Assembly: GCF_016107525.1 (NCBI RefSeq)
Contig: NZ_JABASR010000012.1
Location: 62,001 to 126,000 of the forward strand
Reading direction: 5' to 3'
Source of the DNA: Psychrobacter aquimaris
GTDB taxonomy: Bacteria > Pseudomonadota > Gammaproteobacteria > Pseudomonadales > Moraxellaceae
Length of the DNA: 64,000 bases
The notes under the pieces were generated by a model. That model was not told the DNA's origin and did no database searches. It worked only from the letters and a program-made list of their open reading frames with translations. Both the position numbers and the translations under genes were made by a program. Shown here piece by piece: positions 18,281-26,883 of this stretch (positions are counted from its first letter, which is position 1; every line of letters starts with the position of its first letter).

Positions 18281-19483
18281 TTAATCGCGTTTTCTATCAA
18301 GCAGCATCGCATCGCCATAACTAAAGAAGCGATAGTGTTCTTTAATCGCATGTTGATAAGCATGCTCAATGGATTCTTTACCAGAAAATGCCGACACCAG
18401 CATTAACAACGTTGATTTTGGTAAATGGAAATTGGTTAACAGTCGATCTATCACACCAAACTTAAACCCTGGATAAATGAATATGTCAGTATCACCTGAC
18501 CAGCTGGAAAGAGGCTGACCATTAACGGCTGTTTTTTGGTAAGCCGTTTCGAGCACACGTGTGACCGTTGTACCAATAGCGATGACTTGTTTACCCTTCG
18601 CATGGGTTTGATTGATGAGCTCAGCGGTTGCTTGTGGTAAATGTGCATATTCGCTATGCATGGTGTGATTGAGTAAATTGTCCGTTTTTACTGGCGCAAA
18701 TGTACCAGCGCCAACGTGTAAAGTCACAAAAGCAGTATAAATCCCTTTTGCCGCAAGTTTGCTCAGTACCGATTCATCAAAATGTAAGCTTGCAGTCGGT
18801 GCAGCCACGCTTGCAAGCTTGCTTGGATCATGAAAAACAGTTTGATAACGACTATTGTCTGTCGCATCCGCATGGCGTTCAAAGTAGGGTGGAATAGGCA
18901 GCTCGCCATAAAGCTCTAAATGCGGCAAGATCGGCGCATCAAACGCTAAAATAAATAAGTTGTCTTGACGACCAATCATCACTGCTTTCATATGACCGTC
19001 AGCAAGCTGCAAGTGTTGTCCAAGTTTGAGCGCCTTGCTGGCTTTAACATGGCAAAGTGCAATATGTTCTTGATTCACTGGTTTGTCATTTGCAGCTTCT
19101 AGATACAAAGTCGCTGTTTCTAAATCTGAGATATCAACCAAGCGTTCAATCAATACTTCAAGCTTACCACCAGTATCCTTTTGCCCGAAGAGGCGCGCTT
19201 TCATCACTTTTGTATCATTAAATACAATCAAATCACCCTCATTTAATAACTCAGGTAACTCAGCGAATAAGCGATCTTCTACAAGCGTAGGATCTTTTTG
19301 ATTATTGGTGGGCAAATACAAAAGTTTTGAGGCAGAACGCTGTGATAGTGGATAGCGTGCAATCAGGCTGTCTGGCAGCTCATAATCATAGTCATCAACG
19401 CTCAAATAATTCAAACCACTGTCATTTTTTTTGGCATCAATTGAGGCGGTAGTAGTAGAGTCTACAGTATGAAAATCGGTCAT
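18281..19483 (-). CDS. queA: tRNA preQ1(34) S-adenosylmethionine ribosyltransferase-isomerase QueA
   Basis: Transfers and isomerises the ribose of AdoMet onto 7-aminomethyl-7-deazaguanine in tRNA, forming epoxyqueuosine at the wobble base. Family marks are YELPDSLIARYPL near the N-terminus, GDLIVFNDTKVMKARLFGQK, VAAPTASLHF and HVGAGTFAPV, and the C-terminal FHLPKSTLLMLVSAFSG. The ATG at 19483 gives 400 residues, longer than the usual 345-360. Part of the excess is an N-terminal hydrophilic extension of about 27 residues before the conserved region. A TTG two codons earlier (19489) is a less likely start. No other queuosine gene is adjacent. Confidence 0.95.
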   Translation of the reverse strand: MTDFHTVDSTTTASIDAKKNDSGLNYLSVDDYDYELPDSLIARYPLSQRSASKLLYLPTNNQKDPTLVEDRLFAELPELLNEGDLIVFNDTKVMKARLFGQKDTGGKLEVLIERLVDISDLETATLYLEAANDKPVNQEHIALCHVKASKALKLGQHLQLADGHMKAVMIGRQDNLFILAFDAPILPHLELYGELPIPPYFERHADATDNSRYQTVFHDPSKLASVAAPTASLHFDESVLSKLAAKGIYTAFVTLHVGAGTFAPVKTDNLLNHTMHSEYAHLPQATAELINQTHAKGKQVIAIGTTVTRVLETAYQKTAVNGQPLSSWSGDTDIFIYPGFKFGVIDRLLTNFHLPKSTLLMLVSAFSGKESIEHAYQHAIKEHYRFFSYGDAMLLDRKRD

Positions 19484-19649
19484 AATCAATCTTTAAATGA
19501 ATGTAAATTTTGGCGTAATTGTAGCAGAAACCATGTCATGAAAGGACAGTTTAGTAAGGACTTATGCGCACAAAGCTGCTTGTACATTAAATAGCCTAAG
19601 CATTCATTACTAGAATGAACAATTAACAAAAGCAATGAGCGGCAGTATG

Positions 19650-20735
19650 TTATTCAAACAAATTTAACTGCGGCAACAATTGGGTGGCAGGTGCTAATGA
19701 AGAGAAAGTAACACCAACTAGGCGGATAGGTAGCTCACGAGGGATGTCTAAAAACAGTTTGTCTAACCAATAATGGGCAGAACCAGCACTGTCAAAAGCA
19801 GTCGATAGCGTGTGCGAGCGAGTGATTTGAGTGAAGTCTGCATATCTAACTTTTAAAGTAATGGTATAGGCGACCAGCTGTTTTTTTTGCAGTTGATGAA
19901 ATGCATCGGCATTTTGTTCATAAATTTGTATACGTAATTCATGGTTATCACTTAAATTATCTTTGAATGTGGTCTCAGAACCCACAGATTTATGCGTGCG
20001 CTCAGATTTGACAGCACGCTCATCACGCCCATGGGCAATGTCGTGATAAAACTGCCCACGCTTGCCGAACTCCTGCACCAATATAGCTGCTTGCATTCGC
20101 TTGAGATCCGCGCCATTATTGACACCCATCGCATGTAAGCGCTTGGTCGTGGCTTTACCAATACCGTGAAAACGCTCGATAGGTAACGTACTAATAAAGG
20201 CATCAGCGTCCGCTGGCGTGATGATAGCCGTACCATTGGGTTTGTTGATATCAGAAGCAATTTTCGCCAGCATCTTGTTAAATGACACACCTGCTGAGGC
20301 CGTCAATCCAGTATGCTCTAGTATTTGTGCCCTTAGCCAATTGGCCATCAAGGTTGCTGAGCCTTTATGGACTTGTAGCCCTGTAACATCGAGATATGCT
20401 TCATCCAGAGACAATGGTTCAACATGTGGCGTTAAGCGGTACATAATCTGGCGAATATCGCTGCTAACTGCGCGATACACCTCAAAACGTGGTCTAACAA
20501 AGATGACCTCTGGACAACGTTTGCGTGCCTCATAACAAGACATGGCAGAGCGTACACCAAATTTACGTACTTCATAGCTGGCTGCCGCGACCACACCGCG
20601 ACCATTTGGATCGCCACCAACCACCAATGGCTTACCGCGCAGTTCAGGAAAGTCACGCTGCTCCACACTGGCATAAAAAGCATCCATGTCTATATGGATA
20701 ATTTTACGAGGGCTAGCGTTTATAGAGTTTGTCAT
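19650..20735 (-). CDS. dinB: DNA polymerase IV (DinB, Y family)
   Basis: A translesion polymerase of 361 residues (E. coli DinB has 351). The catalytic carboxylates are visible in HIDMDAFYASVE (Asp16, Asp18) and SLDEAYLDVT (Asp-Glu near 110). The steric-gate and fingers region VVGGDPNGRGVVAAASYEVR follows the first motif. It ends in LLPQLNLFE, a plausible beta-clamp-binding peptide (QLNLF). The ATG at 20735 is preferred over a GTG at 20741; neither has a strong Shine-Dalgarno. No LexA-type box was recognised upstream. Confidence 0.95.
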   Translation of the reverse strand: MTNSINASPRKIIHIDMDAFYASVEQRDFPELRGKPLVVGGDPNGRGVVAAASYEVRKFGVRSAMSCYEARKRCPEVIFVRPRFEVYRAVSSDIRQIMYRLTPHVEPLSLDEAYLDVTGLQVHKGSATLMANWLRAQILEHTGLTASAGVSFNKMLAKIASDINKPNGTAIITPADADAFISTLPIERFHGIGKATTKRLHAMGVNNGADLKRMQAAILVQEFGKRGQFYHDIAHGRDERAVKSERTHKSVGSETTFKDNLSDNHELRIQIYEQNADAFHQLQKKQLVAYTITLKVRYADFTQITRSHTLSTAFDSAGSAHYWLDKLFLDIPRELPIRLVGVTFSSLAPATQLLPQLNLFE

Positions 20736-20741
20736 ACTCAC

Positions 20742-21047
20742 TATTTTACCTGATTCAATCGCTTTAACTTAGTATCAAAAGTTAGGTTTCTAGATAGATT
20801 TCTTTAATAGGTTAGCAGGACGTTAGCAATAAGATATAAATAATTTTATATCTTATATATCATGGGGTTAGTTAATAAAAAACAGCAGTATTAACTCAAA
20901 AAAATCGAATTTAGCAAACATATTTTTACTATTTCTTTGTCTAAGTCTACTGTAAATCAAACTCATTTGCACTGTTGCACCACTTGTCGTATCAATCTCA
21001 CCGTTTGTCATGAATCTCACATTTAGATATTACAGTTTTAATTCCGG
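20742..21047. other. AT-rich gap upstream of dinB
   Basis: About 300 bases with no supported gene. Only AT-rich sequence was noticed here; the structured part of this intergenic region begins at 21048. Confidence 0.4.
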
Positions 21048-21143
21048 TGTTTTACAATATAGTATCCGCGCTAATGGATGACTGTAAAACAATAAGCAAT
21101 GCCTTGTGCGCCTCTATGACCATTTAAAAAAGACATTGCTTAT
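21048..21143 (+). repeat. Two adjacent inverted repeats upstream of the 81-residue ORF
   Basis: TGTTTTACA (21048-21056) pairs with TGTAAAACA (21083-21091). Immediately next to it ATAAGCAATG (21092-21101) pairs with CATTGCTTAT (21134-21143). The two hairpins abut with no gap and lie 90 bases before the small gene at 21235. They could be a structured leader, a small RNA or a relic of a mobile element. Confidence 0.45.
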
Positions 21144-21234
21144 CGCTCATGCCAAGATCGGAAATAGAGTTTTGGTAAAGTTAACTCTTTAAGAGCCTGT
21201 CGTTAGAGAGTTTAGAATGATCAAGGAGCTTATG

Positions 21235-21480
21235 ATGAATAATGAACTAAAAGGAAGCGATCTAACAAGAGCGATGCTAGCACGCGGCGATAAAAAAGTA
21301 TGGTGTGCGGTGTGTGATGATAGCGATGAGCAAGCAATGATGGATCATTGTGGTAATGATTTTACGGCTTATATCGTGTCATTTCGTGACGGGTATTTTT
21401 ATTGTAATGCTGGCATGCCATGGGAATTTGCCGTGCACATTAAGATAATTGCGGTGATGCAATCTGAAGTAGATATATAA
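21235..21480 (+). CDS. Small conserved-looking hypothetical protein
   Basis: An 81-residue soluble protein (MNNELKGSDLTRAMLARGD...). The open frame starts at 21217, but AAGGAG at 21223-21228 lies six bases before the ATG at 21235, which fixes the start. It has cysteines in VWCAVCDDSD and YCNAG and an aromatic patch near AYIVSFRDGYFYCNAGMPW. I do not recognise a domain. A typical ribosome-binding site and balanced composition support a real gene. It stands alone between dinB and tRNA-Leu. Confidence 0.65.
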   Translation: MNNELKGSDLTRAMLARGDKKVWCAVCDDSDEQAMMDHCGNDFTAYIVSFRDGYFYCNAGMPWEFAVHIKIIAVMQSEVDI

Positions 21481-21504
21481 GTGAAGTAACGAATGTTACC
21501 GGCA

Positions 21505-21530
21505 CAAAAAAACCTCCTAATGAGGAGGCT
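21505..21530 (-). terminator. Terminator of tRNA-Leu
   Basis: The perfect stem CCTCCT (21513-21518) / AGGAGG (21523-21528) with an AATG loop is followed by seven T residues on the minus strand. It lies directly 3' of the tRNA gene. On the plus strand it is only 32 bases after the small gene's stop but lacks a long T run. Confidence 0.85.
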
Positions 21531-21546
21531 GATTTGTTACTAATAT

Positions 21547-21633
21547 TGGTACCAGTGGTCGGACTCGAACCGACACGCTTTTAAAGGCAACGGATTTTGA
21601 ATCCGTCATGTCTACCAATTCCATCACACTGGC
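21547..21633 (-). tRNA. tRNA-Leu(CAA)
   Basis: An 87-nt tRNA with an encoded 3' CCA. The acceptor arms GCCAGTG and CACTGGT pair (one G-U). The anticodon arm ACGGA-TTCAAAA-TCCGT gives anticodon CAA, which reads UUG. A long variable arm typical of leucine tRNA follows, and the T arm is GTCGG-TTCGAGT-CCGAC. Discriminator A fits leucine. Confidence 0.96.
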
Positions 21634-21696
21634 ATGTTAGAAGATAAGGTCTATTAGATAGAAATTATCAAATTGGGCTACAGGTTTAACTCTGTA

Positions 21697-21734
21697 TAGG
21701 CTGCGTATTATAGCAGCCTATTTTTATCCGTCAA
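21697..21734 (-). promoter_or_regulatory. Strong sigma-70 promoter for tRNA-Leu inside an inverted repeat
   Basis: On the minus strand TTGACG (21734-21729) is followed by 16 bases and a perfect TATAAT (21712-21707), about 74 bases before the tRNA 5' end. The -10 box forms the loop of an 8-bp perfect inverted repeat, TAGGCTGC (21697-21704) / GCAGCCTA (21713-21720). Read on the plus strand this hairpin is followed by TTTTT and could act as a terminator against transcription from the left. Confidence 0.7.
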
Positions 21735-21776
21735 GAATTATTTAATATAATTTTCAATTAAATCAAAAAAATTGGT

Positions 21777-22550
21777 TTAGCCTACAAAAGCGCGTTCAAC
21801 GGCATAATCCGCTTGGACACCCATGCGTGGTGACACGGTCAAACCAAAATCGTCCAAAATCGCTGAAACTTCTGCGTTAAAAGGCATGCTACCGCAGATC
21901 ATAACACGGTCGTCTTCTTTATTCATCGGTGGTAACCCAATGTCTTCAAAGAGCTTTCCTGAGGTCATCAAGTCAGTTACGCGGCCTTGATTTTTGAACT
22001 CTTCACGAGTCACTGTCGGGTAGTAAATGAATTTTTCACGGTACCATTCACCAAATATCTCGTCGTTAGGTAGTTCGTTTTCAAACATATCACGATAAGC
22101 CAAGTCATCGACATGGCGCACACCATGTACCAAAATGATCTTTTCAAAGCGTTCATAGACTTCAGGATCACGTGCCAATGCTAAGAATGGCGCCAGTCCA
22201 GTGCCTGTTGAGAGCATATAAAGGTTTTTGCCAGGCAGTAAATCATCTAGTACCAAAGTGCCCGTTGGTTTTTTGCTGACCAACAGCTCGTCACCGACTT
22301 TGATATGCTGCAAGCGCGAGGTTAATGGACCATCTTGAACCTTGATAGAAAAGAATTCTAAGTGATCTTCGTAGTTCGGGCTAGCAATCGAATAAGCGCG
22401 CAATAGCGGTCTGCCATCGACAACGATTCCGATCATCGCAAATTCGCCATTACGAAAGCGCAGACCATCGTCGCGAGTTGTCTTGATGCTAAATAGAGCG
22501 TCATTCCAGTGATGAACCTCTGTGACCGTTTCGGTGCGAAGTTTTGACAT
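21777..22550 (-). CDS. fpr: Ferredoxin/flavodoxin-NADP reductase Fpr
   Basis: A 257-residue FAD enzyme that shuttles electrons between NADPH and ferredoxin or flavodoxin, often linked to oxidative-stress defence. The FAD-binding RAYSIASP motif lies near residue 50, the NADP-binding STGTGLAPFLAL near residue 115, and the C-terminal VERAFVG is the extended tail of the bacterial (Azotobacter-type) subclass. GAGGA lies five bases before the ATG. It reads toward tRNA-Leu, with a 140-base gap. Confidence 0.93.
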   Translation of the reverse strand: MSKLRTETVTEVHHWNDALFSIKTTRDDGLRFRNGEFAMIGIVVDGRPLLRAYSIASPNYEDHLEFFSIKVQDGPLTSRLQHIKVGDELLVSKKPTGTLVLDDLLPGKNLYMLSTGTGLAPFLALARDPEVYERFEKIILVHGVRHVDDLAYRDMFENELPNDEIFGEWYREKFIYYPTVTREEFKNQGRVTDLMTSGKLFEDIGLPPMNKEDDRVMICGSMPFNAEVSAILDDFGLTVSPRMGVQADYAVERAFVG

Positions 22551-23029
22551 AAAGTCCTCGTTAATAAGTTGCTATCGGTTTTATTAAGTCTAAATGAGTG
22601 TTAAATTAAAATTTTCAATGATAAGAAGGATAGTAAAATTTCAATCGTTATTGGAACGGCTGATTGTTTAAAACCTTGTCATGCAAAGTGAATAGCATAG
22701 ACGATGTTTTAACCAACATTATGGGACGATATACTAACACTTTATTAAGCATTTAAAATCAGGAGAGGAGCACATAGAGTCTAAGGGTAGATACGACCTA
22801 ATCTGTCTTCTATAAAACCATGATAATGGATGTTGCTGTAGATCGCTTATAAGGGCTGAAAAATAAAGGCTATCATCGAATTTATGGCTCATAATACCAA
22901 AATTTAAAATAAAAATCCGTCTAGCAGCGACGATGCGGCATGATAAAATGGAATATCGTTAGTGAGTAATTTTGTATCATTTGGCAGAACTGTTTGAAAA
23001 AGGCAGTGTGTTATTACTGGAGCAAGCTT
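22551..23029. other. Divergent region fpr / trmO
   Basis: About 480 bases between two divergent genes, AT-rich, with no supported open frame or strong hairpin. It presumably carries both promoters. A GGAG at 23018-23021 serves the trmO start. Confidence 0.4.
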
Positions 23030-23896
23030 ATGTCTGATGACAATCTGTCTTTAGATAATTATCATCAAGCCCCTATCATTGGCTACCATCGTGCGCCGCT
23101 TTCACAAAAATTTGGTGCACCGCGCCAGCCGAATTTGGTCGCGCTAAATAGTGCTATTGAAATGCTAGCGCCCTATGATACGCCAGCTGCGTTTGAGGGT
23201 TTAGAAGCATTTAGCCATATATGGATCAGTTGGCAGTTTCATCATAATTATCGACATAAAGACAATAATCAAGCGAATAGCAACTTTCGAGCGCAAGTGC
23301 GCCCACCAAGATTGGGCGGGAATCAAAAAATAGGAGTATTCGCCAGTCGCAGTATGTATCGACCCTCAGCGCTTGGATTATCTGTCGTTAAGCTTGAAAG
23401 TATTGAGATTGTAGAAGGAGGTGTATTACTTATCATTAGCGGTGCGGATATGATAGATGGTACGCCGATTATCGATATTAAGCCTTATGTCGCTTATAGT
23501 GATGTGCTCAGCAATGCAAAAAGCGGGTTTGCGCCAACTGCGCCAGATTTATTAGAGGTGATTATTACTGAGTCTGCTTATGAGCAATTTATGACGTTCG
23601 TTGATATTGGGCGATGCGATAAAAATGACAATAAGATTGAAAATGAAAATAATAAGAAAGCTATTCGTGCAAAAAATCATAGCGTAGCGACGCTTGTTCA
23701 ACAGATGCAAGAGCAGTTACTCATTTTTGATATCGAGACTATTAAAGCATTAATCGCGCAAGATCCGCGTCCAGCCTACCGTCGCGCGGAGATAAATACG
23801 CCGTTTGTCATGCGCTATAAATCTGTCGATGTAAGCTTTCAGCTGATAGACTCAGGGCAGTTGCAGATAACGGCTATTGTCAAAGTGAGCTTGTAG
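23030..23896 (+). CDS. trmO: tRNA (N6-threonylcarbamoyladenosine-37) methyltransferase TrmO
   Basis: A TsaA-domain enzyme that methylates t6A37 in some tRNAs using AdoMet. Visible family features are the PIIGYHRAPLSQKFGAPRQP start, RPPRLGGNQKIGVFASRSMYRPSALGLS (about residues 92-118), and the C-terminal QDPRPAYRR. The frame opens at 22994, but GGAG seven bases before the ATG at 23030 sets that start, giving 288 residues. E. coli TrmO has 235; the excess is largely a charged Asn/Lys insert near residues 200-220. It stands alone, divergent from fpr. Confidence 0.9.
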   Translation: MSDDNLSLDNYHQAPIIGYHRAPLSQKFGAPRQPNLVALNSAIEMLAPYDTPAAFEGLEAFSHIWISWQFHHNYRHKDNNQANSNFRAQVRPPRLGGNQKIGVFASRSMYRPSALGLSVVKLESIEIVEGGVLLIISGADMIDGTPIIDIKPYVAYSDVLSNAKSGFAPTAPDLLEVIITESAYEQFMTFVDIGRCDKNDNKIENENNKKAIRAKNHSVATLVQQMQEQLLIFDIETIKALIAQDPRPAYRRAEINTPFVMRYKSVDVSFQLIDSGQLQITAIVKVSL

Positions 23897-23981
23897 TGCT
23901 CAGTGACGCCATTACTGCCGCATGAATTATCCATAAATCACTCCTCAATAAATAACGCATCAATGATAAAAGAAGAAAAAT

Positions 23982-25769
23982 ATGTCTGCTCAGAAATATT
24001 CAATCGTGATTGATTTGCGTTGGTGCCTAGATGAATTATTGGCAGATAAGGTGATTGATCAGCGTGGCTACAATTTGGTGATGACGAGCCGTCGTGATAA
24101 AGCGCAGCATCCACTTCTAACCATCAGTGAATTTGGTTTGCCAAACGGTCATGCACTGGATAAAAATGTTGAGAATAAACTGACTTTGGTGTGGTTGAAT
24201 CAATGGCTGGCTGCCAAAGCAGGTATGTCACTCGTCCGTATTGACCCGTTAAAAGTCGATGTCCCAGCCGTGACTCAACTGATGTCCTTTGAGTATGCCC
24301 GCTCACAGCATATTTTGCCCATTGAAGTGACGTTAGATGAAGTCATCATCGGTACAGACCAGCCGTTTTATACTGAGTGGCAGACAAGTATCGAAAAACT
24401 AATCAAGTCTAAAAGCTATCGCACAGTTTATATCAATCCTGAGCAAATTAATCGCTATCGTCAAGAATTTTACCAAGTCACCCAAGCGATTGCAGGAGCA
24501 AATAGTGTCCACAAGCGGGCAGCGGCTGATGTCACCAATGTTGAGGCATTATTGCAACTTGGCGACAATACTAACCCTGATGCCAATGACCAACATATTG
24601 TCAGAGTTGTCGATTGGTTATTGCAATATGCGTTTGAGCAGCGAGCCAGCGATATTCATTTAGAGCCTCGCCGTGAGACGGGTAAAGTTCGCTTTCGTAT
24701 TGATGGCGTGCTACATACCGTCTATGAGATGCCATTGGCGATTATCGTCGCAGTGACCGCACGTATTAAAATATTAGGACGACTGAATGTGGCAGAAAAA
24801 CGCAAACCACAAGATGGCAGGCTAAAAACCCGTACGCCAAAAGGTCTAGAAACTGAGCTGCGCCTATCGACGATGCCCACTGCCTTTGGCGAAAAGCTGG
24901 TCATGCGGGTGTTTGACCCTGAAGTGCTGGTGCGCTCGTTTGCTCAGCTTGGCTTGTCAGGTAAACAGCTTGAGACTTGGCATGAGCTGACGGCGCATCC
25001 AAACGGTATTATCTTGGTCACTGGTCCAACTGGCTCAGGCAAGACTACGACGTTGTACAGTACGCTCAAACAGCTCGCCACAGAACAAGTCAACGTCTGT
25101 ACGATTGAAGATCCTATCGAGATGATTGAGCCAGCTTTCAACCAAATGCAGGTCAATCCAGGGGTTGATTTGCACTTCGCTGAAGGCATTCGCTCTTTGA
25201 TGCGCCAAGACCCAGACATCATTATGGTTGGTGAGATTCGCGATGCCGAAACCGCCAATATGGCAGTGCAGGCATCACTGACTGGACATTTGGTGCTCTC
25301 GACGTTGCATACCAATGATGCACCAAGCTCACTTACTCGCTTGCATGATTTGGGCATTCAGCCGTTTTTAACCTCAGCGACGATACTAGGCGTCATGGCG
25401 CAGCGTCTATTACGGACATTATGTCCGCACTGTAAAAAAGCGCTAGACGTGACTCCAGATAGTGAAATTACTATTCAGTGGCAGGAATTGGTTCAACCTT
25501 GGCGTGCGCCCGCTCCAGCACAAATTTATACGGCGCAGGGCTGCGAGCATTGCCGCCATACGGGCTATCAAGGTCGCATTGGTCTGTATGAGATTATGCC
25601 GTTATCAAATGAGCTAAAAAAACTGGTCGCCGCCGATGCAAATTTAGATGTGCTTAAGCAGCAAGCATATCGTGAAGGTGTACAGCCGTTGCGCTTATCG
25701 GGCGCAAAGCGTATTAGTGAAGGCGTGACGACCATAGAAGAAGTAATGCGAGTGGTGCCATTGCATTGA
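23982..25769 (+). CDS. gspE: Type II secretion ATPase GspE
   Basis: A 595-residue cytoplasmic ATPase that powers pseudopilus assembly. Domains: an N-terminal T2SSE_N region (1-190), then the PilB/GspE core. Walker A is GPTGSGKTTT (348-357), the Asp box is EDPIEM, Walker B is DPDIIMVGEIRD, and the His box is GHLVLSTLHTND. The zinc-binding tetracysteine motif is complete (Cys481, Cys484, Cys521, Cys524). These features favour GspE, though a PilB-like or MSHA ATPase is possible. Other T2SS genes in this window are gspHIJK from 28.7 kb; gspC, D, F, G, L and M are absent. Confidence 0.88.
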   Translation: MSAQKYSIVIDLRWCLDELLADKVIDQRGYNLVMTSRRDKAQHPLLTISEFGLPNGHALDKNVENKLTLVWLNQWLAAKAGMSLVRIDPLKVDVPAVTQLMSFEYARSQHILPIEVTLDEVIIGTDQPFYTEWQTSIEKLIKSKSYRTVYINPEQINRYRQEFYQVTQAIAGANSVHKRAAADVTNVEALLQLGDNTNPDANDQHIVRVVDWLLQYAFEQRASDIHLEPRRETGKVRFRIDGVLHTVYEMPLAIIVAVTARIKILGRLNVAEKRKPQDGRLKTRTPKGLETELRLSTMPTAFGEKLVMRVFDPEVLVRSFAQLGLSGKQLETWHELTAHPNGIILVTGPTGSGKTTTLYSTLKQLATEQVNVCTIEDPIEMIEPAFNQMQVNPGVDLHFAEGIRSLMRQDPDIIMVGEIRDAETANMAVQASLTGHLVLSTLHTNDAPSSLTRLHDLGIQPFLTSATILGVMAQRLLRTLCPHCKKALDVTPDSEITIQWQELVQPWRAPAPAQIYTAQGCEHCRHTGYQGRIGLYEIMPLSNELKKLVAADANLDVLKQQAYREGVQPLRLSGAKRISEGVTTIEEVMRVVPLH

Positions 25770-25822
25770 CGTCAAATAGCCAGTGCTTGCTTTAGTAAAA
25801 CGTCGCCTTATAACTTGATTTT

Positions 25823-26489
25823 TTAACGCTCCCAGCGCACATTTTGACGAATGATTTTGGCTGGTGTACCAGCAATCATGCAGTTGGGTATTGTCACTGG
25901 TTTATTGACAAATGCACCTGCTGCAATGATACAACCACTGGCGATAGAGACGTTTTTAGAGATGGTCACATTAGCGGCAATCCAAATATGGTCTCCTAAA
26001 ATGACGTCTGTATGCGCCTTATTCACTCGCGCGTTAGTATCTATATCATAGACCTTGTGGACGTCAGTCGCTCGAATTTCAATACCACGTGATATCATGC
26101 ATGATTGACCAATGGTCACACTTTTATCGCGTGCCAAAATATAGCAATCAATAGCGGTGGTATGATTACCGATATAAATATGCAGATAATTACCGACAAC
26201 CAATAATTGTCCTGAGAACTTCACTTGCTCTCCAATCGTGACTTGATTGTGATTGCCGTTGATGTCAATTTTTAATTGATTAAATTTGCCGCCTTTACCG
26301 ACAGTGATTTGATTGTCCTGACCTGTACGAATAGTGATGGCTGAATCGCCAATGATGCGTATATCTTTAGCAATATTGATATGATTATTGTGCCCTTTGT
26401 CTTGTAATAAAAACCGCTTTTTATAGAGCTGTTCGGGTAATTAATGTTTTTATGATAGGGGAAAGGCTGATGATTTTTTTATGGTTCAT
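25823..26489 (-). pseudogene. Broken left-handed beta-helix acyltransferase (start region frameshifted)
   Basis: The minus strand encodes a hexapeptide-repeat acyltransferase of the WbbJ/maltose acetyltransferase type. It reads LPEQLYKKRFLLQDKGHNNH at 26440, then many I-G-x-x-x-x repeats (VTIGQSC, VILGDHIWIAANVTISKNVS, GCIIAAGAFVNKPV, IPNCMIAGTPAKII) and a stop at 25823. This frame is closed by TAA at 26443 with no start codon after it except a GTG at 26224 inside the repeat domain. In the next frame an ATG at 26489 gives MNHKKIISLSPIIKTLITRT, which ends at a stop just inside the overlap. A single-base indel between about 26422 and 26440 would join them. Such enzymes acetylate surface polysaccharides. 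Confidence 0.65.
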
Positions 26490-26669
26490 AATGAAGGGCT
26501 TATGAAAAGTGAGTAGAAGACGCCATGTTTTTTCTAGCGCTGGCTTTTATGGTTGGTTTGCTGTTTTAAATATGGTTGAGGAGCGTGTTGATAGTGTACC
26601 GCTAAAATTTACTTGAAAAAAGCTGCCTTTGGAGCAATCAATAGGGTTATCCGTTTAAAGGCTTACCAC

Positions 26670-26843
26670 TATGGCGTGTCTTCATTCTGAACGGAAACGA
26701 CTAAATGGATTGAAAATGGCTAAATTTTGCTAAGCTGCGTCAAATAGCGGGGCAATATCCTGATGTTATCTGTACTATTTTCCTTATTTGACCTACCATT
26801 TATCTAATTTTTATCATCATTTTCAAAATGAGAACATGTCCTA
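26670..26843 (+). mobile_element. 174-bp MITE, copy 2 (diverged), upstream of tatD
   Basis: It has the same length and orientation as the elements at 9031 and 59335, but is more diverged: the left end reads TATGGCGTGTCTTCA and the right end TGAGAACATGTCCTA. Internal blocks such as GGCTAAATTTTGC and ATTTATCTAATTTTTATCA are shared. The promoter-like pair is TTGACC (26788-26793) and TATCAT (26812-26817), 18 bases apart, pointing at tatD 67 bases away. Its age suggests the element family has been present for some time. Confidence 0.8.
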
Positions 26844-26883
26844 ATATTTTTTTATTCATTCATTTTTATTAACGAGATTATTT

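Noticed and set aside
24944..25357. 137-codon minus-strand ORF opposite gspE
   Set aside because: Antisense of the conserved ATPase core, which fully explains this stretch.
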